Shown: positions 15,691 to 23,990 of the stretch, in pieces
Layout: every line of letters begins with the position of its first letter
Position numbering within the stretch: the stretch's first letter is position 1
From: Thermoanaerobacteraceae bacterium
GTDB lineage: Bacteria > Bacillota > Thermoanaerobacteria > Thermoanaerobacterales > UBA4877
DNA: 34,139 nucleotides
NCBI GenBank assembly: GCA_030016635.1
Contig: JASEJQ010000022.1
Coordinates: 1 to 34,139, forward strand
Reading direction: 5' to 3'
Program-made: the position numbers and the translations under genes
Notes under the pieces: generated by a model
Told to the model about the DNA's origin: nothing
The model's input: the letters and a program-made list of their open reading frames with translations, nothing else
Databases searched by the model: none

Positions 15691-16692
15691 TTATCTCTTT
15701 GCAATATACTTACGAATATCAAAGGCAACTGTAGCTATGATTATAATACCCTTTATCACCTGCTGCCAGTATGCAGATACACCAAGTATAACGAGCCCAT
15801 TGTTCATTACCTCAAAAATCAGTACACCAGTAATTATACCCGGCACAGTTCCTATACCACCTGACTGTGAAACGCCGCCTATGGTGCACGCTGCAATTGC
15901 GTCAAGTTCATATGATAGACCATAGTTATTTGTTGCCCCACCAGTCCTGGCAGCAAGAAGAGCACCGGCAAGTCCGTAAAGGGCACCAGCAAGTGCATAT
16001 ACACTTATGAGAGTGCGGTTTATATTTACGCCTGAAACCATTGCGGCATTGGGATTACCGCCGATAGCATATATATATTTGCCAAACGGTGTCTTATTAA
16101 GTATAAACCAAATAATACATGCCACAATAAGTGCGATTATTATAAGGTTGGGTATAGAGATTACAGAACCAGAAGCAAGCCTGGTAAAGTCATCTCTTAA
16201 ACCGCCAATAGGTTGAGCATTTGTATATATACATGCAATACCATATGCGATCACCATTGTACCCAATGTGGCTATAAAAGGAGGTAACTTTAAAAATGCT
16301 ATAGTTGCACCATTTAAAATTCCAATTATCAAACCAACACACACTGCAAGAAGTATTGGTATCCAAAGAGGGAGTTGAGGCAATTTCTCAAACATTTTAT
16401 ATGCATAATCTGATCTCTGCAACATACTTGCTGCTATACACGCTGTGAGTCCAACCACACGGCCTGCAGAAAGATCTACACCGTGAGTTATTAAAACTCC
16501 GCCCTCTCCAAGGGCTATAATAACTCGAACCGAAGCTATTATTAATATATTCCTCACATTATTTATAGAAAAAAAATTTTTATCTATCAAGCCTATCCCT
16601 ATAAACAATGCAAAAAGTACCAAATAGATAGCATATCTGCTTGCTAAATCCCTTATAACGAATCCTTTTGTCTTGTTTATTGTGCTCTCCAT
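15691..16692 (-). CDS. mglC: Galactose/glucose-type ABC transporter permease (MglC)
   Basis: Inner-membrane channel subunit of a CUT2 (RbsC/MglC-type) sugar importer. The 333-residue protein has about eight to ten hydrophobic segments and the family's HGVDLSAGRVVGLTACIA, AIGGNPNAAMVSGVN and GGVSQSGGIGTVPGIITG segments. TAGGAGGT stands before ATG 16692, 20 bases after the ATPase stop. MglC rather than RbsC is chosen from the neighbouring MglB-type binding protein. Together with the ATPase it forms the membrane part of the transporter. No GGCCWGGCC copy occurs in this or the next two genes. Confidence 0.88.
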   Translation of the reverse strand: MESTINKTKGFVIRDLASRYAIYLVLFALFIGIGLIDKNFFSINNVRNILIIASVRVIIALGEGGVLITHGVDLSAGRVVGLTACIAASMLQRSDYAYKMFEKLPQLPLWIPILLAVCVGLIIGILNGATIAFLKLPPFIATLGTMVIAYGIACIYTNAQPIGGLRDDFTRLASGSVISIPNLIIIALIVACIIWFILNKTPFGKYIYAIGGNPNAAMVSGVNINRTLISVYALAGALYGLAGALLAARTGGATNNYGLSYELDAIAACTIGGVSQSGGIGTVPGIITGVLIFEVMNNGLVILGVSAYWQQVIKGIIIIATVAFDIRKYIAKR

Positions 16693-16712
16693 ATTTTTTA
16701 AACCTCCTAAAC

Positions 16713-18224
16713 TTAAGCAAATTGAGTAGCATATCTCATTATAAGTTCTTCATTTGCATCTTTTCCATCAACGAAGCCACTCACCCTTCCCTCACACATT
16801 ACCATTATCCTATCAGACATACCAAGAAGTTCTGGCATCTCTGAAGATATCATAATTATGCCCTTCCCCTGTGCAGCCAGTTCTACCATTATGTTGTATA
16901 TTTCATACTTAGCTCCTACATCAATACCGCGGGTCGGCTCATCCAAAATAAATATCTCCGGTTCTGTAAACAGCCGTCTCTCGAATATTACCTTTTGCTG
17001 ATTGCCACCAGATAGAAACTGTATTAGAGTCTTATGCGAAGGTGTCTTTATGTTTAGTGTTTTTATACTGTTATCAACATCCTTTAATGCTTTTCTTTCA
17101 TCTATGACAAATCTATAATTTACATATTTGTCCCAACTGGCTATCAATATATTGTCTGATACTGATAAAACCGGGAAGGTACCCATCTCTCTCCTGTCCT
17201 CTGTAACCAATGCAAGTTTGTTTGACCTGGCTTCTATAGGATTTCTTATAGTGACCTCTTTTCCATTTATATATATGTGACCGTTTGCAATACGACGAAT
17301 ACCAAATATCGCCTCCATAAGTTCTGTCCTTTGAGCCCCTACGAGTCCTCCAACACCCAGTATTTCTCCTCGCCTAAGTTCAAATGAGACATTCTTGAAG
17401 GATTTTGGATTTATAGATGTCAAATTTTCAACCTTTAAAATCACATCGCCTGGTACATTATGTCTCTCAGGAAATCTGTTGGTAAGTTCCCTGCCTACCA
17501 TTCTGGATATCACCATATCCATAGTAAGCTCATCAGTTTGCCATGTACCTATATAGTGACCATCCCGCATTATAGTTACTTCATCTGCCACTTTAAAGAT
17601 TTCTTCCAGTCTGTGAGAAATATATATAATGGCAACACCCTGCTCTTTTAATTTAAGAATTATATTAAAAAGCTGTTCAACTTCATTTTCTGTAAGGGAT
17701 GAAGTTGGCTCATCCATCACAATCACCCTGGCATTGTAAGAAACAGCCTTAGCAATTTCCATCATCTGTACCTGAGATACCGACAGCGTAGTAACAAGAT
17801 CCCTTGGGTCTATATCAATATTAAGCTCATCAAAAAGAGCTTTTGTGTCCTCATACATCTTTTTGTCATCTATAACACTTATCCCTGCATAGTTTTTTAC
17901 AGGATACCTCCTCAACCATATATTTTCCATTACTGTCATGTAGGGAATAGGATTGAGTTCCTGCTGTATCATCGATATCCCATTTGCCAGCGCCTCTCTT
18001 GGATTTTTAAATAAAACTGTCTCACCATCAAAAACTATCTCTCCTGTATCATATATATAGATACCAAAGAGGCACTTCATAAGAGTAGACTTGCCAGCAC
18101 CGTTTTCACCTACCAAAGCATGAACAGAACCGGGCCTTACTTTTAATGTGACATTATTTAAGGCTTGTACGCCCGGAAAACTTTTTGAGATATTTCTCAT
18201 CTCTAAAATATATTCATTAGGCAT
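16713..18224 (-). CDS. mglA: Sugar ABC transporter ATP-binding protein (MglA)
   Basis: The 503-residue duplicated ATPase of CUT2 importers energises sugar uptake at the inner face of the membrane. Half 1 has Walker A GENGAGKST (about 38-46), the signature LSVSQVQMMEIAKA and Walker B VIVMDEPTSSL. Half 2 has the usual degenerate Walker A region (GVGGLVGAQRTELMEAIFG) but a good signature LSGGNQQKVIFERRL and Walker B ILDEPTRGIDVGAK. This asymmetry is normal for the family. AGAGGTGAAGAT precedes ATG 18224. The gene lies downstream of mglB after a 90-base gap that holds a hairpin. Confidence 0.92.
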   Translation of the reverse strand: MPNEYILEMRNISKSFPGVQALNNVTLKVRPGSVHALVGENGAGKSTLMKCLFGIYIYDTGEIVFDGETVLFKNPREALANGISMIQQELNPIPYMTVMENIWLRRYPVKNYAGISVIDDKKMYEDTKALFDELNIDIDPRDLVTTLSVSQVQMMEIAKAVSYNARVIVMDEPTSSLTENEVEQLFNIILKLKEQGVAIIYISHRLEEIFKVADEVTIMRDGHYIGTWQTDELTMDMVISRMVGRELTNRFPERHNVPGDVILKVENLTSINPKSFKNVSFELRRGEILGVGGLVGAQRTELMEAIFGIRRIANGHIYINGKEVTIRNPIEARSNKLALVTEDRREMGTFPVLSVSDNILIASWDKYVNYRFVIDERKALKDVDNSIKTLNIKTPSHKTLIQFLSGGNQQKVIFERRLFTEPEIFILDEPTRGIDVGAKYEIYNIMVELAAQGKGIIMISSEMPELLGMSDRIMVMCEGRVSGFVDGKDANEELIMRYATQFA

Positions 18225-18273
18225 ATCTTCACCTCTCTGTTATATCAGCACTGTATATATGTTATAGGATTCA

Positions 18274-18302
18274 GAGAGCCTCACGGTTCCCTGAACCCTC
18301 TC
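18274..18302 (-). terminator. Intra-operon hairpin between mglB and mglA
   Basis: On the RNA-like minus strand, GGTTC/GAACC with a 3-base loop (18285-18297) sits inside an outer GAGAG/CTCTC pair (18274-18278 and 18298-18302), 12 bases after the mglB stop. There is no U-tract. Hairpins of this kind after binding-protein genes usually protect the upstream mRNA and raise its expression relative to the membrane genes. Confidence 0.5.
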
Positions 18303-18312
18303 AATACAAGTC

Positions 18313-19410
18313 TTATTTTTTAAACTCGCCCATGTTCTCTTTTGTGACAGGCTTATATGGTACCCACAGATATTTACCGTCAGTAATCCCTTGAACCACA
18401 TTTGTGGGATCTTCTCCTTTGGCAAGGGCATAGCTTATGTCAAATATCCCTTTTGCCTGACCTTCCGAATCGTTGAGTACTGTTCCCAAAAGTTGTCCTG
18501 CGGCAAGAGCGTCCAACGCTGGGGCAGTAGCATCAACCCCCACTACAGGTATAAACTTATCTCCCTGAAAGTAACCAGCCGCCTTCAGTGCCTCTATGGC
18601 GCCAAGGGCCATATCGTCATTATTGGATAAAACAGCCTCTATTTTGTCACCATAAGCAGCAAGCCAGGCTGCCATCTTTTCCTGTCCCTGTGCTCTTTGC
18701 CAGTTTGCTGTATCCTTTGCAAGTTCTTCAAGTTTTATACCTGCATCCTGCAAGGCTTTTACCGAGTATTCGGATCTTAATATAGCATCCTGATGCCCCG
18801 GTTCACCCTGTAACATCACATACTGCATAACACCATCTTTGTTTTTGTCAGCTTCTGGATGGTTTTTCCAATAATCGGCAAGTATCTGTCCCTGAATCGT
18901 ACCTGATTCTTCTGCTTTTGCACCCACATAGTAAACCTTATCCCACTTCTGAAGATCTTCTTTTACAGGCTCACGGTTGAAGAATACTACAGGAATATTT
19001 GCCTGCTTTGCCTTGTCAATAATTACAGAAGCAGATGTACGGTCTACCATGTTTACAGCAAGCACATTGTAACCCTGGGTTATAAAGGTATCTATCTGAT
19101 CATTCTGCGTTGCCTGCTGACCCTGTCCATCAACAGCATTAATTGTTATTTTTTCACCTGTCTCCTGGCTCTTAGCCGCTGCATCTCTTTCTATTGCCTC
19201 ACGTACTGTAGAGATGAACGTATCATCAAATTTATAGAGAGCTACGCCTATCTTTATTTCCTTATTTGACTGTTCACTGTTTCCGTCGTTCTGTGCCGTA
19301 TTAGAATTGCTTCCTGTACTGCTTGAACCACCACATCCTGCAACCGCACCCACAATCAATACCAATACAGCTACTACAACAGCAAATCTTTTAAGTTGCT
19401 TAATATTCAT
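18313..19410 (-). CDS. mglB: Galactose/glucose-binding lipoprotein (MglB-type)
   Basis: Extracytoplasmic sugar receptor of the ABC importer. A lipoprotein signal peptide ends in the lipobox AVAGC with Cys26 as the anchoring residue, and a Ser/Asn/Gln linker follows to about residue 48. The mature part matches E. coli MglB closely in layout: GVALYKFDDTF, NDQIDTFITQGYNVLAVN, VVFFNREP and LQGEPGHQDA. The calcium loop DKNKDGVMQ (188-196) corresponds to the EF-hand-like site of MglB. These are strong reasons to call galactose/glucose rather than ribose or xylose. GGAGGTAAGGAA precedes ATG 19410. The leader is 130 bases from the kinase gene upstream in the operon. Confidence 0.9.
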   Translation of the reverse strand: MNIKQLKRFAVVVAVLVLIVGAVAGCGGSSSTGSNSNTAQNDGNSEQSNKEIKIGVALYKFDDTFISTVREAIERDAAAKSQETGEKITINAVDGQGQQATQNDQIDTFITQGYNVLAVNMVDRTSASVIIDKAKQANIPVVFFNREPVKEDLQKWDKVYYVGAKAEESGTIQGQILADYWKNHPEADKNKDGVMQYVMLQGEPGHQDAILRSEYSVKALQDAGIKLEELAKDTANWQRAQGQEKMAAWLAAYGDKIEAVLSNNDDMALGAIEALKAAGYFQGDKFIPVVGVDATAPALDALAAGQLLGTVLNDSEGQAKGIFDISYALAKGEDPTNVVQGITDGKYLWVPYKPVTKENMGEFKK

Positions 19411-19542
19411 TTCCTTACCTCCTCAAAAAATAATTTTGACAGGACAATATTGTTGTCATAAATTCCCGGTGACATCTTATTTATTAACTATATCACCTCC
19501 TTTAATTAAATTTTAATAATTTTATGTAAAAATATATAAAAC
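19411..19542 (-). promoter_or_regulatory. Leader between the PfkB kinase and mglB, with an unpaired ribosome binding site
   Basis: Minus-strand AAAGGAGGTGATA (19491-19503) is an excellent anti-Shine-Dalgarno match but has no start codon at normal distance. The nearest ATG (19475) is about 18 bases on and opens a 22-codon frame whose TGA overlaps the mglB start (ATGA). Nested inverted repeats (TGACA/TGTCA around GACAA/TTGTC) lie at about 19437-19461. This may be an mRNA-stabilising 5' end or a translational control region. Confidence 0.35.
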
Positions 19543-20475
19543 TTATTCCAGTTCGTTGATTATAACATCATCCAGGAGATCGTTTACATCTTTTTTATAT
19601 ACAAGGCCAGTGGCCTCTGTCATAGCGTTAGCAGCCGATATTGCAACCGCAAACCTGATTGTCTCCACCTCACCATAACCCTTATTTATCCCTACGGCCA
19701 AGCCAGCTGTCATGGCATCACCACTTCCTACAGCGTTCTTAACTTTTACCTCTGGAGGAATATATCTATAGACATCATCCTTTGTTGCCACATAGCCACC
19801 TTCTACTCCTAATGTAATTGCAGCCATTTCAATTCCGTCTTCAATAAACGTTTTCATAAGGGCTATAATGTCTTTCTCATCTTTAATCCTTTTACCGTAG
19901 ATGTCTTCTGCCTCATATCTGTTTGGCTTTATGACCGTTGGCCTTGCCTTTAGCCCTTCTTTTAAATATTTTCCGCTGGTGTCTAAAATAACTTTCTTGT
20001 CTCTGTCTTTAGCAAGTTTGATAAGCTCAGCATAAAAATTGTCACTTATCCCCTTCGGCATACTGCCTGATATTGTAACTACATCGCACCTATCCAAGAG
20101 CGATATATATTTATCCTTGAATTTTTCTTGATATATCATATTGAGGAGGGGGCCGGGTTCCAGGAGCTCTGTCTGGACCCCGGTGGTTTTATTTATTATG
20201 TTTATACATGTCCTCGTTTCACCGTCAACCTCTACAAAGTCATGCTTAATACCCTCTTTATCAAGTTCACTTTTTATAAATTCTCCTGAATATCCTCCGA
20301 CAAAGCCAGTAGCTATGACATCCTCCCCCAGTGATTTTACTACCCTGGCCACATTTAGGCCCTTGCCGCCTGCTGTGGCAAAGACCTCTTCTACCCTCTG
20401 GACCTTGCCAACCTCAAAGCTGTCAATTATATAGGCTTTATCTATGGATGTATTTAACGTAACAGTTAAGATCAT
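19543..20475 (-). CDS. PfkB-family hexose-phosphate kinase (1-phosphofructokinase/tagatose-6-P kinase type)
   Basis: The 310-residue protein is a cytosolic PfkB kinase of the FruK/LacC/PfkB subgroup: start MILTVTLNTSIDKAYIIDSF, signature 1 GGKGLNVARVVKSLG (37-51), and signature 2 GSGDAMTAG (250-258) with catalytic Asp253. Family members phosphorylate fructose 1-phosphate, tagatose 6-phosphate or fructose 6-phosphate to the bisphosphate. Because the operon has a PGI/PMI-type isomerase before it and a class II aldolase beside it, fructose 6-phosphate (or tagatose 6-phosphate) is a better guess than fructose 1-phosphate. There is no PTS gene here to make fructose 1-phosphate. The start overlaps the isomerase stop (ATGA), so translation is coupled. 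Confidence 0.85.
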   Translation of the reverse strand: MILTVTLNTSIDKAYIIDSFEVGKVQRVEEVFATAGGKGLNVARVVKSLGEDVIATGFVGGYSGEFIKSELDKEGIKHDFVEVDGETRTCINIINKTTGVQTELLEPGPLLNMIYQEKFKDKYISLLDRCDVVTISGSMPKGISDNFYAELIKLAKDRDKKVILDTSGKYLKEGLKARPTVIKPNRYEAEDIYGKRIKDEKDIIALMKTFIEDGIEMAAITLGVEGGYVATKDDVYRYIPPEVKVKNAVGSGDAMTAGLAVGINKGYGEVETIRFAVAISAANAMTEATGLVYKKDVNDLLDDVIINELE

Positions 20476-21545
20476 TCAGCCATCTTCCTCTTAAAGAGAT
20501 TTATCACATCTACAGGTGTTGGATCTATTCCCCTATATACCGGTGTATAAAGAGTAACAAAGTCTCCCAAATATATGAGCGAGAACATCCTGGCAAGCCT
20601 GTTATTGCCCCTGGCATAGACCTCTCTAATACCCCCCATCCTGTCTCTTAATATGGATGCCGTTATGTCCTTCCTCTTTTTTATCTTCTTGCTGTCAAGC
20701 TCATCATCTCTTAACATTATAAGGTAGAGTTTTTTTATCTCGCTTTCTGGCATATCCCAGCCCACTGCCTCATCATGGTGGAGGTTTGGTATGACATTGT
20801 AAAAGCCCATGAGTTTGCTGTTTTCACCAAACTGATTTTTCCACCGCCAGGCCACTGAGTCATAAAAGTCCAGTGAACCATATATCAGCGGTATGTGTCC
20901 GTAAATCTCCATTGCTATCTGCTTTGCCAGGTTTTTCTCTATTGGGACTTCTGCACCATACTCCTTCTTTAATTCACCGAAAAGGTCTATCAGGCTTTTG
21001 AGATCTTCTGTCTTATCCTCTATAAGACCTAACTTATTAAGGATTATTACCATTGGTACAAATATATAGCCAATATCCCTGCGTGGATGGCCTATATCAT
21101 ATGGTACCAGAAGACATGGTATGTTGTCTCTTTCACACCTTTCCTTTAATTGGCCCCCCGCTGTTATGGCAATTATGTGAGCTCCTGTTGATACGGCCTG
21201 GCCATATGCACTGAGTGTTTCCTCTGTGTTGCCGGAGTGAGACACCACTAAGACCAATGAATTTTCATCTACAAAGGAAGGGATATTATACCCTTGATTC
21301 ACTATCACCGGTGCCCTTAGTTCGTCAAAAAGGTATGACCTCAAGAAGCCACCTGCTACAGAAGACCCCCCACCCGTTCCAAGTATCACCACTTCATCTA
21401 TTTTGCCATTAAGCTTCTTTACATCAAATGCTTCAGCTAAGTCTATAGCTTCCTTAAATTGCTTGTCATACTCCTCGGTGAACTTTATGGAGCCCATGGT
21501 ATCAATTTCTCTTATTTTATTTGCATCATTTAAATCAACTGTCAT
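20472..21545 (-). CDS. SIS-domain phosphosugar isomerase (bifunctional PGI/PMI-type)
   Basis: The 357-residue protein has two SIS halves: GTGGGSSVAGGFLRSYLFD near 56 and VLVVSHSGNTEETLSAYGQA near 98, followed by a C-terminal PGI/PMI domain with NSKLMGFYNVIPNLHHDEAV (about 245-270). This layout is that of the bifunctional phosphoglucose/phosphomannose isomerase known from archaea and some bacteria, which interconverts glucose 6-phosphate, fructose 6-phosphate and mannose 6-phosphate. Gly-Asn-Thr-Glu-Glu and the late His-His-Asp-Glu are the expected catalytic elements. GAGGAAGAACA precedes ATG 21545. It lies between aldolase and kinase in the operon and supplies the missing isomerisation step. 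One GGCCWGGCC copy (21195) encodes the GQA after the HSGNTEE motif. Confidence 0.85.
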   Translation of the reverse strand: MTVDLNDANKIREIDTMGSIKFTEEYDKQFKEAIDLAEAFDVKKLNGKIDEVVILGTGGGSSVAGGFLRSYLFDELRAPVIVNQGYNIPSFVDENSLVLVVSHSGNTEETLSAYGQAVSTGAHIIAITAGGQLKERCERDNIPCLLVPYDIGHPRRDIGYIFVPMVIILNKLGLIEDKTEDLKSLIDLFGELKKEYGAEVPIEKNLAKQIAMEIYGHIPLIYGSLDFYDSVAWRWKNQFGENSKLMGFYNVIPNLHHDEAVGWDMPESEIKKLYLIMLRDDELDSKKIKKRKDITASILRDRMGGIREVYARGNNRLARMFSLIYLGDFVTLYTPVYRGIDPTPVDVINLFKRKMAE

Positions 21546-21557
21546 TGTTCTTCCTCC

Positions 21558-22412
21558 TCATGTCCTATTTTTACATCCGGCTAAACTTATCTTATGCTTG
21601 GCAACCTCTTTTGCCGCTTCAATAGCAGGTGTAAAGTACTTTCTTGGGTCGCTTTCTTCTGGGTGTTCCTCAAGATATTTTTTCATAGCCTTAACAAAGG
21701 CAACCTTTATATCTGTGGCTATGTTTATCTTGTTTATCCCGTACTCCACCGCCTTAGCAATCATTTCATCTGGTACATCGGACGCACCGTGGAGCACCAG
21801 CGGTATTCTTACCCTCTTTTTTATCTCTTTTAGCCTATCATAGTCCAGCCTTGGTGTACCTTTATAAAGCCCATGGGCAGTGCCTATAGCTACTGCCAGT
21901 GAATCAATCCCTGTCTTTTCTGCAAATTCTGCTGCCAGATCTGGGTTGGTAAGAGATGATTCATATTCACTCACATTCAAGTCATCTTCAGCCCCTACAA
22001 GCCGCCCCAGTTCCGCTTCAACCTGAACCCCTCTTGGGTGTGCATACTCCACCACTTTTCTTACTGCAGCAACATTCTCGTCAAAGGGAAGCTTAGAACC
22101 ATCAATCATTACTGATGTATACCCTGAGTCTATGCATCTGACAATGAGATCATAGTCCTCCGCATGGTCGAGGTGGAGCACCACCGGTATATCGTTTTCT
22201 TTCGAGGCAACATCTGCCATAGCATGTAGATAGGAAAGGCCTGCATATTTTACCGTGCCCGGCGTGGTCTGGAGTATCACCGGTGATTTCAACTCACTGG
22301 CTGCTTCCACCACAGCCTTTAAGGTCTCCAGGTTATGAATGTTAAACGCCGCTACAGCATAATTTGTTTCCTTAGCGTTTTCAAGTAAATCTTTCGATGA
22401 AATAAGCCCCAT
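21558..22412 (-). CDS. Class II fructose/tagatose-bisphosphate aldolase
   Basis: A zinc-dependent aldolase of 284 residues, the length of the GatY/KbaY/Fba group. The catalytic Asp82 and zinc-binding His83 lie in VLHLDHAED. Further zinc/phosphate motifs are AIGTAHGLYKG, IPLVLHGASDVP and GINKINIATD. It splits the ketose 1,6-bisphosphate made by the PfkB kinase into dihydroxyacetone phosphate and glyceraldehyde 3-phosphate. The tagatose and fructose specificities cannot be separated by eye. AGGAGATGATTGA precedes ATG 22412, 15 bases after the repressor gene. The 12-base gap to the isomerase indicates a single transcript. Confidence 0.88.
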   Translation of the reverse strand: MGLISSKDLLENAKETNYAVAAFNIHNLETLKAVVEAASELKSPVILQTTPGTVKYAGLSYLHAMADVASKENDIPVVLHLDHAEDYDLIVRCIDSGYTSVMIDGSKLPFDENVAAVRKVVEYAHPRGVQVEAELGRLVGAEDDLNVSEYESSLTNPDLAAEFAEKTGIDSLAVAIGTAHGLYKGTPRLDYDRLKEIKKRVRIPLVLHGASDVPDEMIAKAVEYGINKINIATDIKVAFVKAMKKYLEEHPEESDPRKYFTPAIEAAKEVAKHKISLAGCKNRT

Positions 22413-22427
22413 TCAATCATCTCCTGA

Positions 22428-23630
22428 CTATATTACTTCTTTTAATACCATGTTGGCAGCGCCCTTTAGAGTAGCCTCATCTCCCAGCTTTGAGAAGACT
22501 ATATTCCCTGACCCATAGCAGCTCTCCAGAGACCTCTCCTCCACTGTCTCTATCATCTTTTCTTCTATCAGGTCCTTTGCTTCTGTTATACCTCCCCCTA
22601 TGACCACCAGCTCAGGGTTAAATATATTAAATATATTGGCTATACCTATGCCAAGGTATCTGGCCTCCTGGTCCATAATGGAGAGGGCCAGGCCATCTCC
22701 TTCCCTCGCTGCAGTATATATATCAGAAGGTGCTATTTCATCTATATTCCTGGCTTCATCAGCCAAGTGGGAATATTGACCTTCTTTAATCGCTTTAATA
22801 AACCTCTGGGTGAGGGCATGTTCTGAAGCTAAAGCCTCAAAACAGCCATAATTACCACAGCTACATCTGGGTCCTGATATATCTATTGTGGTATGGCCAA
22901 CCTCACCGGCACTGTCGTTTATCCCTCTGTATAGGCTCCCGTCGAGCACTATAGCAGACCCAAGGCCGTATCCCACCTTTAAAAAGACCATATTATTGAC
23001 ATCCTTGCCAGAACCGTACCAGTATTCACCCAGTGCCATGGCCCTGACATCGTTTTCAACAAAGACCGGGATATCATACTTTTCTTCAATTATAGATTTT
23101 ATGGGGACGTTTCTCCAGCCAAGGTTTGGTGCAAAGAGTGATATACCCTCTCTCGACTTGGCCGGACCATGTACAATAACACCTATCCCCTCAATCTCCC
23201 TGTCAGACTCATCCATGAGCTTTGAGATAAACTCCTTAGCTCTATCGATTACCCAGTCTCTATCCCCGGAAACCGGAATACCTTCAGACAGTTTATCCTT
23301 AACATTTATCTCCACATCGGTAAGGTAAGCATTTATCTTGTTAGAGCTTATGTGCACCACAATTATGTTAAATGCCTCAGGGTTTATCTTTAACAGCACC
23401 GGTGGCCTCCCACCGCTGGATTCCCCCATCATATATTCAAAGATAAGCTCTGACTCCAGGAGCCTGTTTGTGATATTTGTTACAGTTGGAGGAGTGAGGT
23501 TGGTAAGTTTAGCTATATCAGACCTGGAAATAGGCCCCCTTTCCCTTATTACGTTTAATATCAGGGATTCATTCATACCTTTTAATAATTTGTAGCTTAC
23601 CGGAATTAAATTGTCCATATGTCTGCTCAC
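22428..23630 (-). CDS. ROK-family transcriptional repressor (NagC/XylR type)
   Basis: The 400-residue regulator has an N-terminal winged helix-turn-helix (22-65: LILNVIRERGPISRSDIAKL, TPPTVTNITNRLLE) and a ROK sugar-binding domain with His246 in AGEVGHTTID and the intact zinc motif CSCGNYGC (256-263). It likely represses its own operon and is released by the sugar or sugar phosphate. It is the first gene of the sugar operon, so the loop is autoregulatory. The start at 23630 is a GTG without a clear binding site; ATG 23618 is an alternative. Direct repeats and an AT-rich -10 lie upstream. One GGCCWGGCC copy is at 22686. Confidence 0.88.
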   Translation of the reverse strand: MSRHMDNLIPVSYKLLKGMNESLILNVIRERGPISRSDIAKLTNLTPPTVTNITNRLLESELIFEYMMGESSGGRPPVLLKINPEAFNIIVVHISSNKINAYLTDVEINVKDKLSEGIPVSGDRDWVIDRAKEFISKLMDESDREIEGIGVIVHGPAKSREGISLFAPNLGWRNVPIKSIIEEKYDIPVFVENDVRAMALGEYWYGSGKDVNNMVFLKVGYGLGSAIVLDGSLYRGINDSAGEVGHTTIDISGPRCSCGNYGCFEALASEHALTQRFIKAIKEGQYSHLADEARNIDEIAPSDIYTAAREGDGLALSIMDQEARYLGIGIANIFNIFNPELVVIGGGITEAKDLIEEKMIETVEERSLESCYGSGNIVFSKLGDEATLKGAANMVLKEVI

Positions 23631-23652
23631 TTTCTTAAATCTTTTAACTAAG

Positions 23653-23706
23653 TCTATATTATATATACGACATAAAACTCAAAAATCCTTCTTTACACAT
23701 AAAACT
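23653..23706 (-). promoter_or_regulatory. Promoter region with direct repeats upstream of the ROK repressor
   Basis: The minus strand has TATATAATATAG (about 23653-23664) as a -10. Two identical 10-mers read ACATAAAACT on the plus strand (23670-23679 and 23697-23706), with a 27-base repeat distance. The repeats are good candidates for binding by the ROK regulator or an activator. No consensus -35 sits at 17 bases. Confidence 0.4.
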
Positions 23707-23723
23707 TTTTTAAAATATTTTAC

Positions 23724-23847
23724 TAAATCGGGAACTATTTCTGCAGCAAAGCTGAAAAAATTGGGTGCTTACAAGGTATCGAATGGCGAAAAATGGCACT
23801 GGGTGATAAAACCTGATTATAAAGATGGGGAGGTATTCGAGCTTTGA
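23724..23847 (+). pseudogene. C-terminal fragment of a small gene preceding a HEPN fragment
   Basis: The plus-strand frame ends at a TGA (23845-23847) and reads AAKLKKLGAYKVSNGEKWHW followed by VIKPDYKDGEVFEL, with good coding character only near its end. Its stop overlaps the TTG start of the HEPN fragment, the arrangement seen in toxin-antitoxin operons. I do not firmly recognise it; a nucleotidyltransferase-type partner is possible. The region upstream is AT-rich and runs into the ROK promoter. Confidence 0.3.
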
Positions 23848-23966
23848 ATAATGTCACTTTAGCTATAAGCTACCTAGAAAAAGCAAAAGTTAGACTGAAA
23901 ATAATTCAATTACTTATGGATGAAGGAGCTTATTCTGATGTAATAAGAGAGGCTCAAATAAATTGA
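23844..23966 (+). pseudogene. N-terminal fragment of a HEPN-domain protein
   Basis: From TTG 23844 the frame reads NNVTLAISYLEKAKVRLKII, QLLMDEGAYSDVIREAQIN, then TGA at 23964-23966. YLEKAKxRLKxxxLLxDEGxYSDVIREAQ is a typical start of archaeal/thermophile HEPN proteins, which continue for about 80 more residues. Here homology stops after REAQ, exactly where the panD terminator hairpin begins (23962), so the domain and its RNase motif are lost. It is a decayed HEPN toxin gene. Confidence 0.55.
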
Positions 23967-23989
23967 GCCAGGTTAATCCCTGGCTCAAT
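23962..23989. terminator. Hairpin terminator after panD
   Basis: ATTGAGCCAGG (23962-23972) and CCTGGCTCAAT (23979-23989) form a perfect 11-bp stem with a 6-base loop, two bases beyond the panD stop. The minus-strand tail is T-rich (TTATTTG) but not pure. It should end the panC-panD transcript. Confidence 0.75.
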
Positions 23990-23990
23990 C

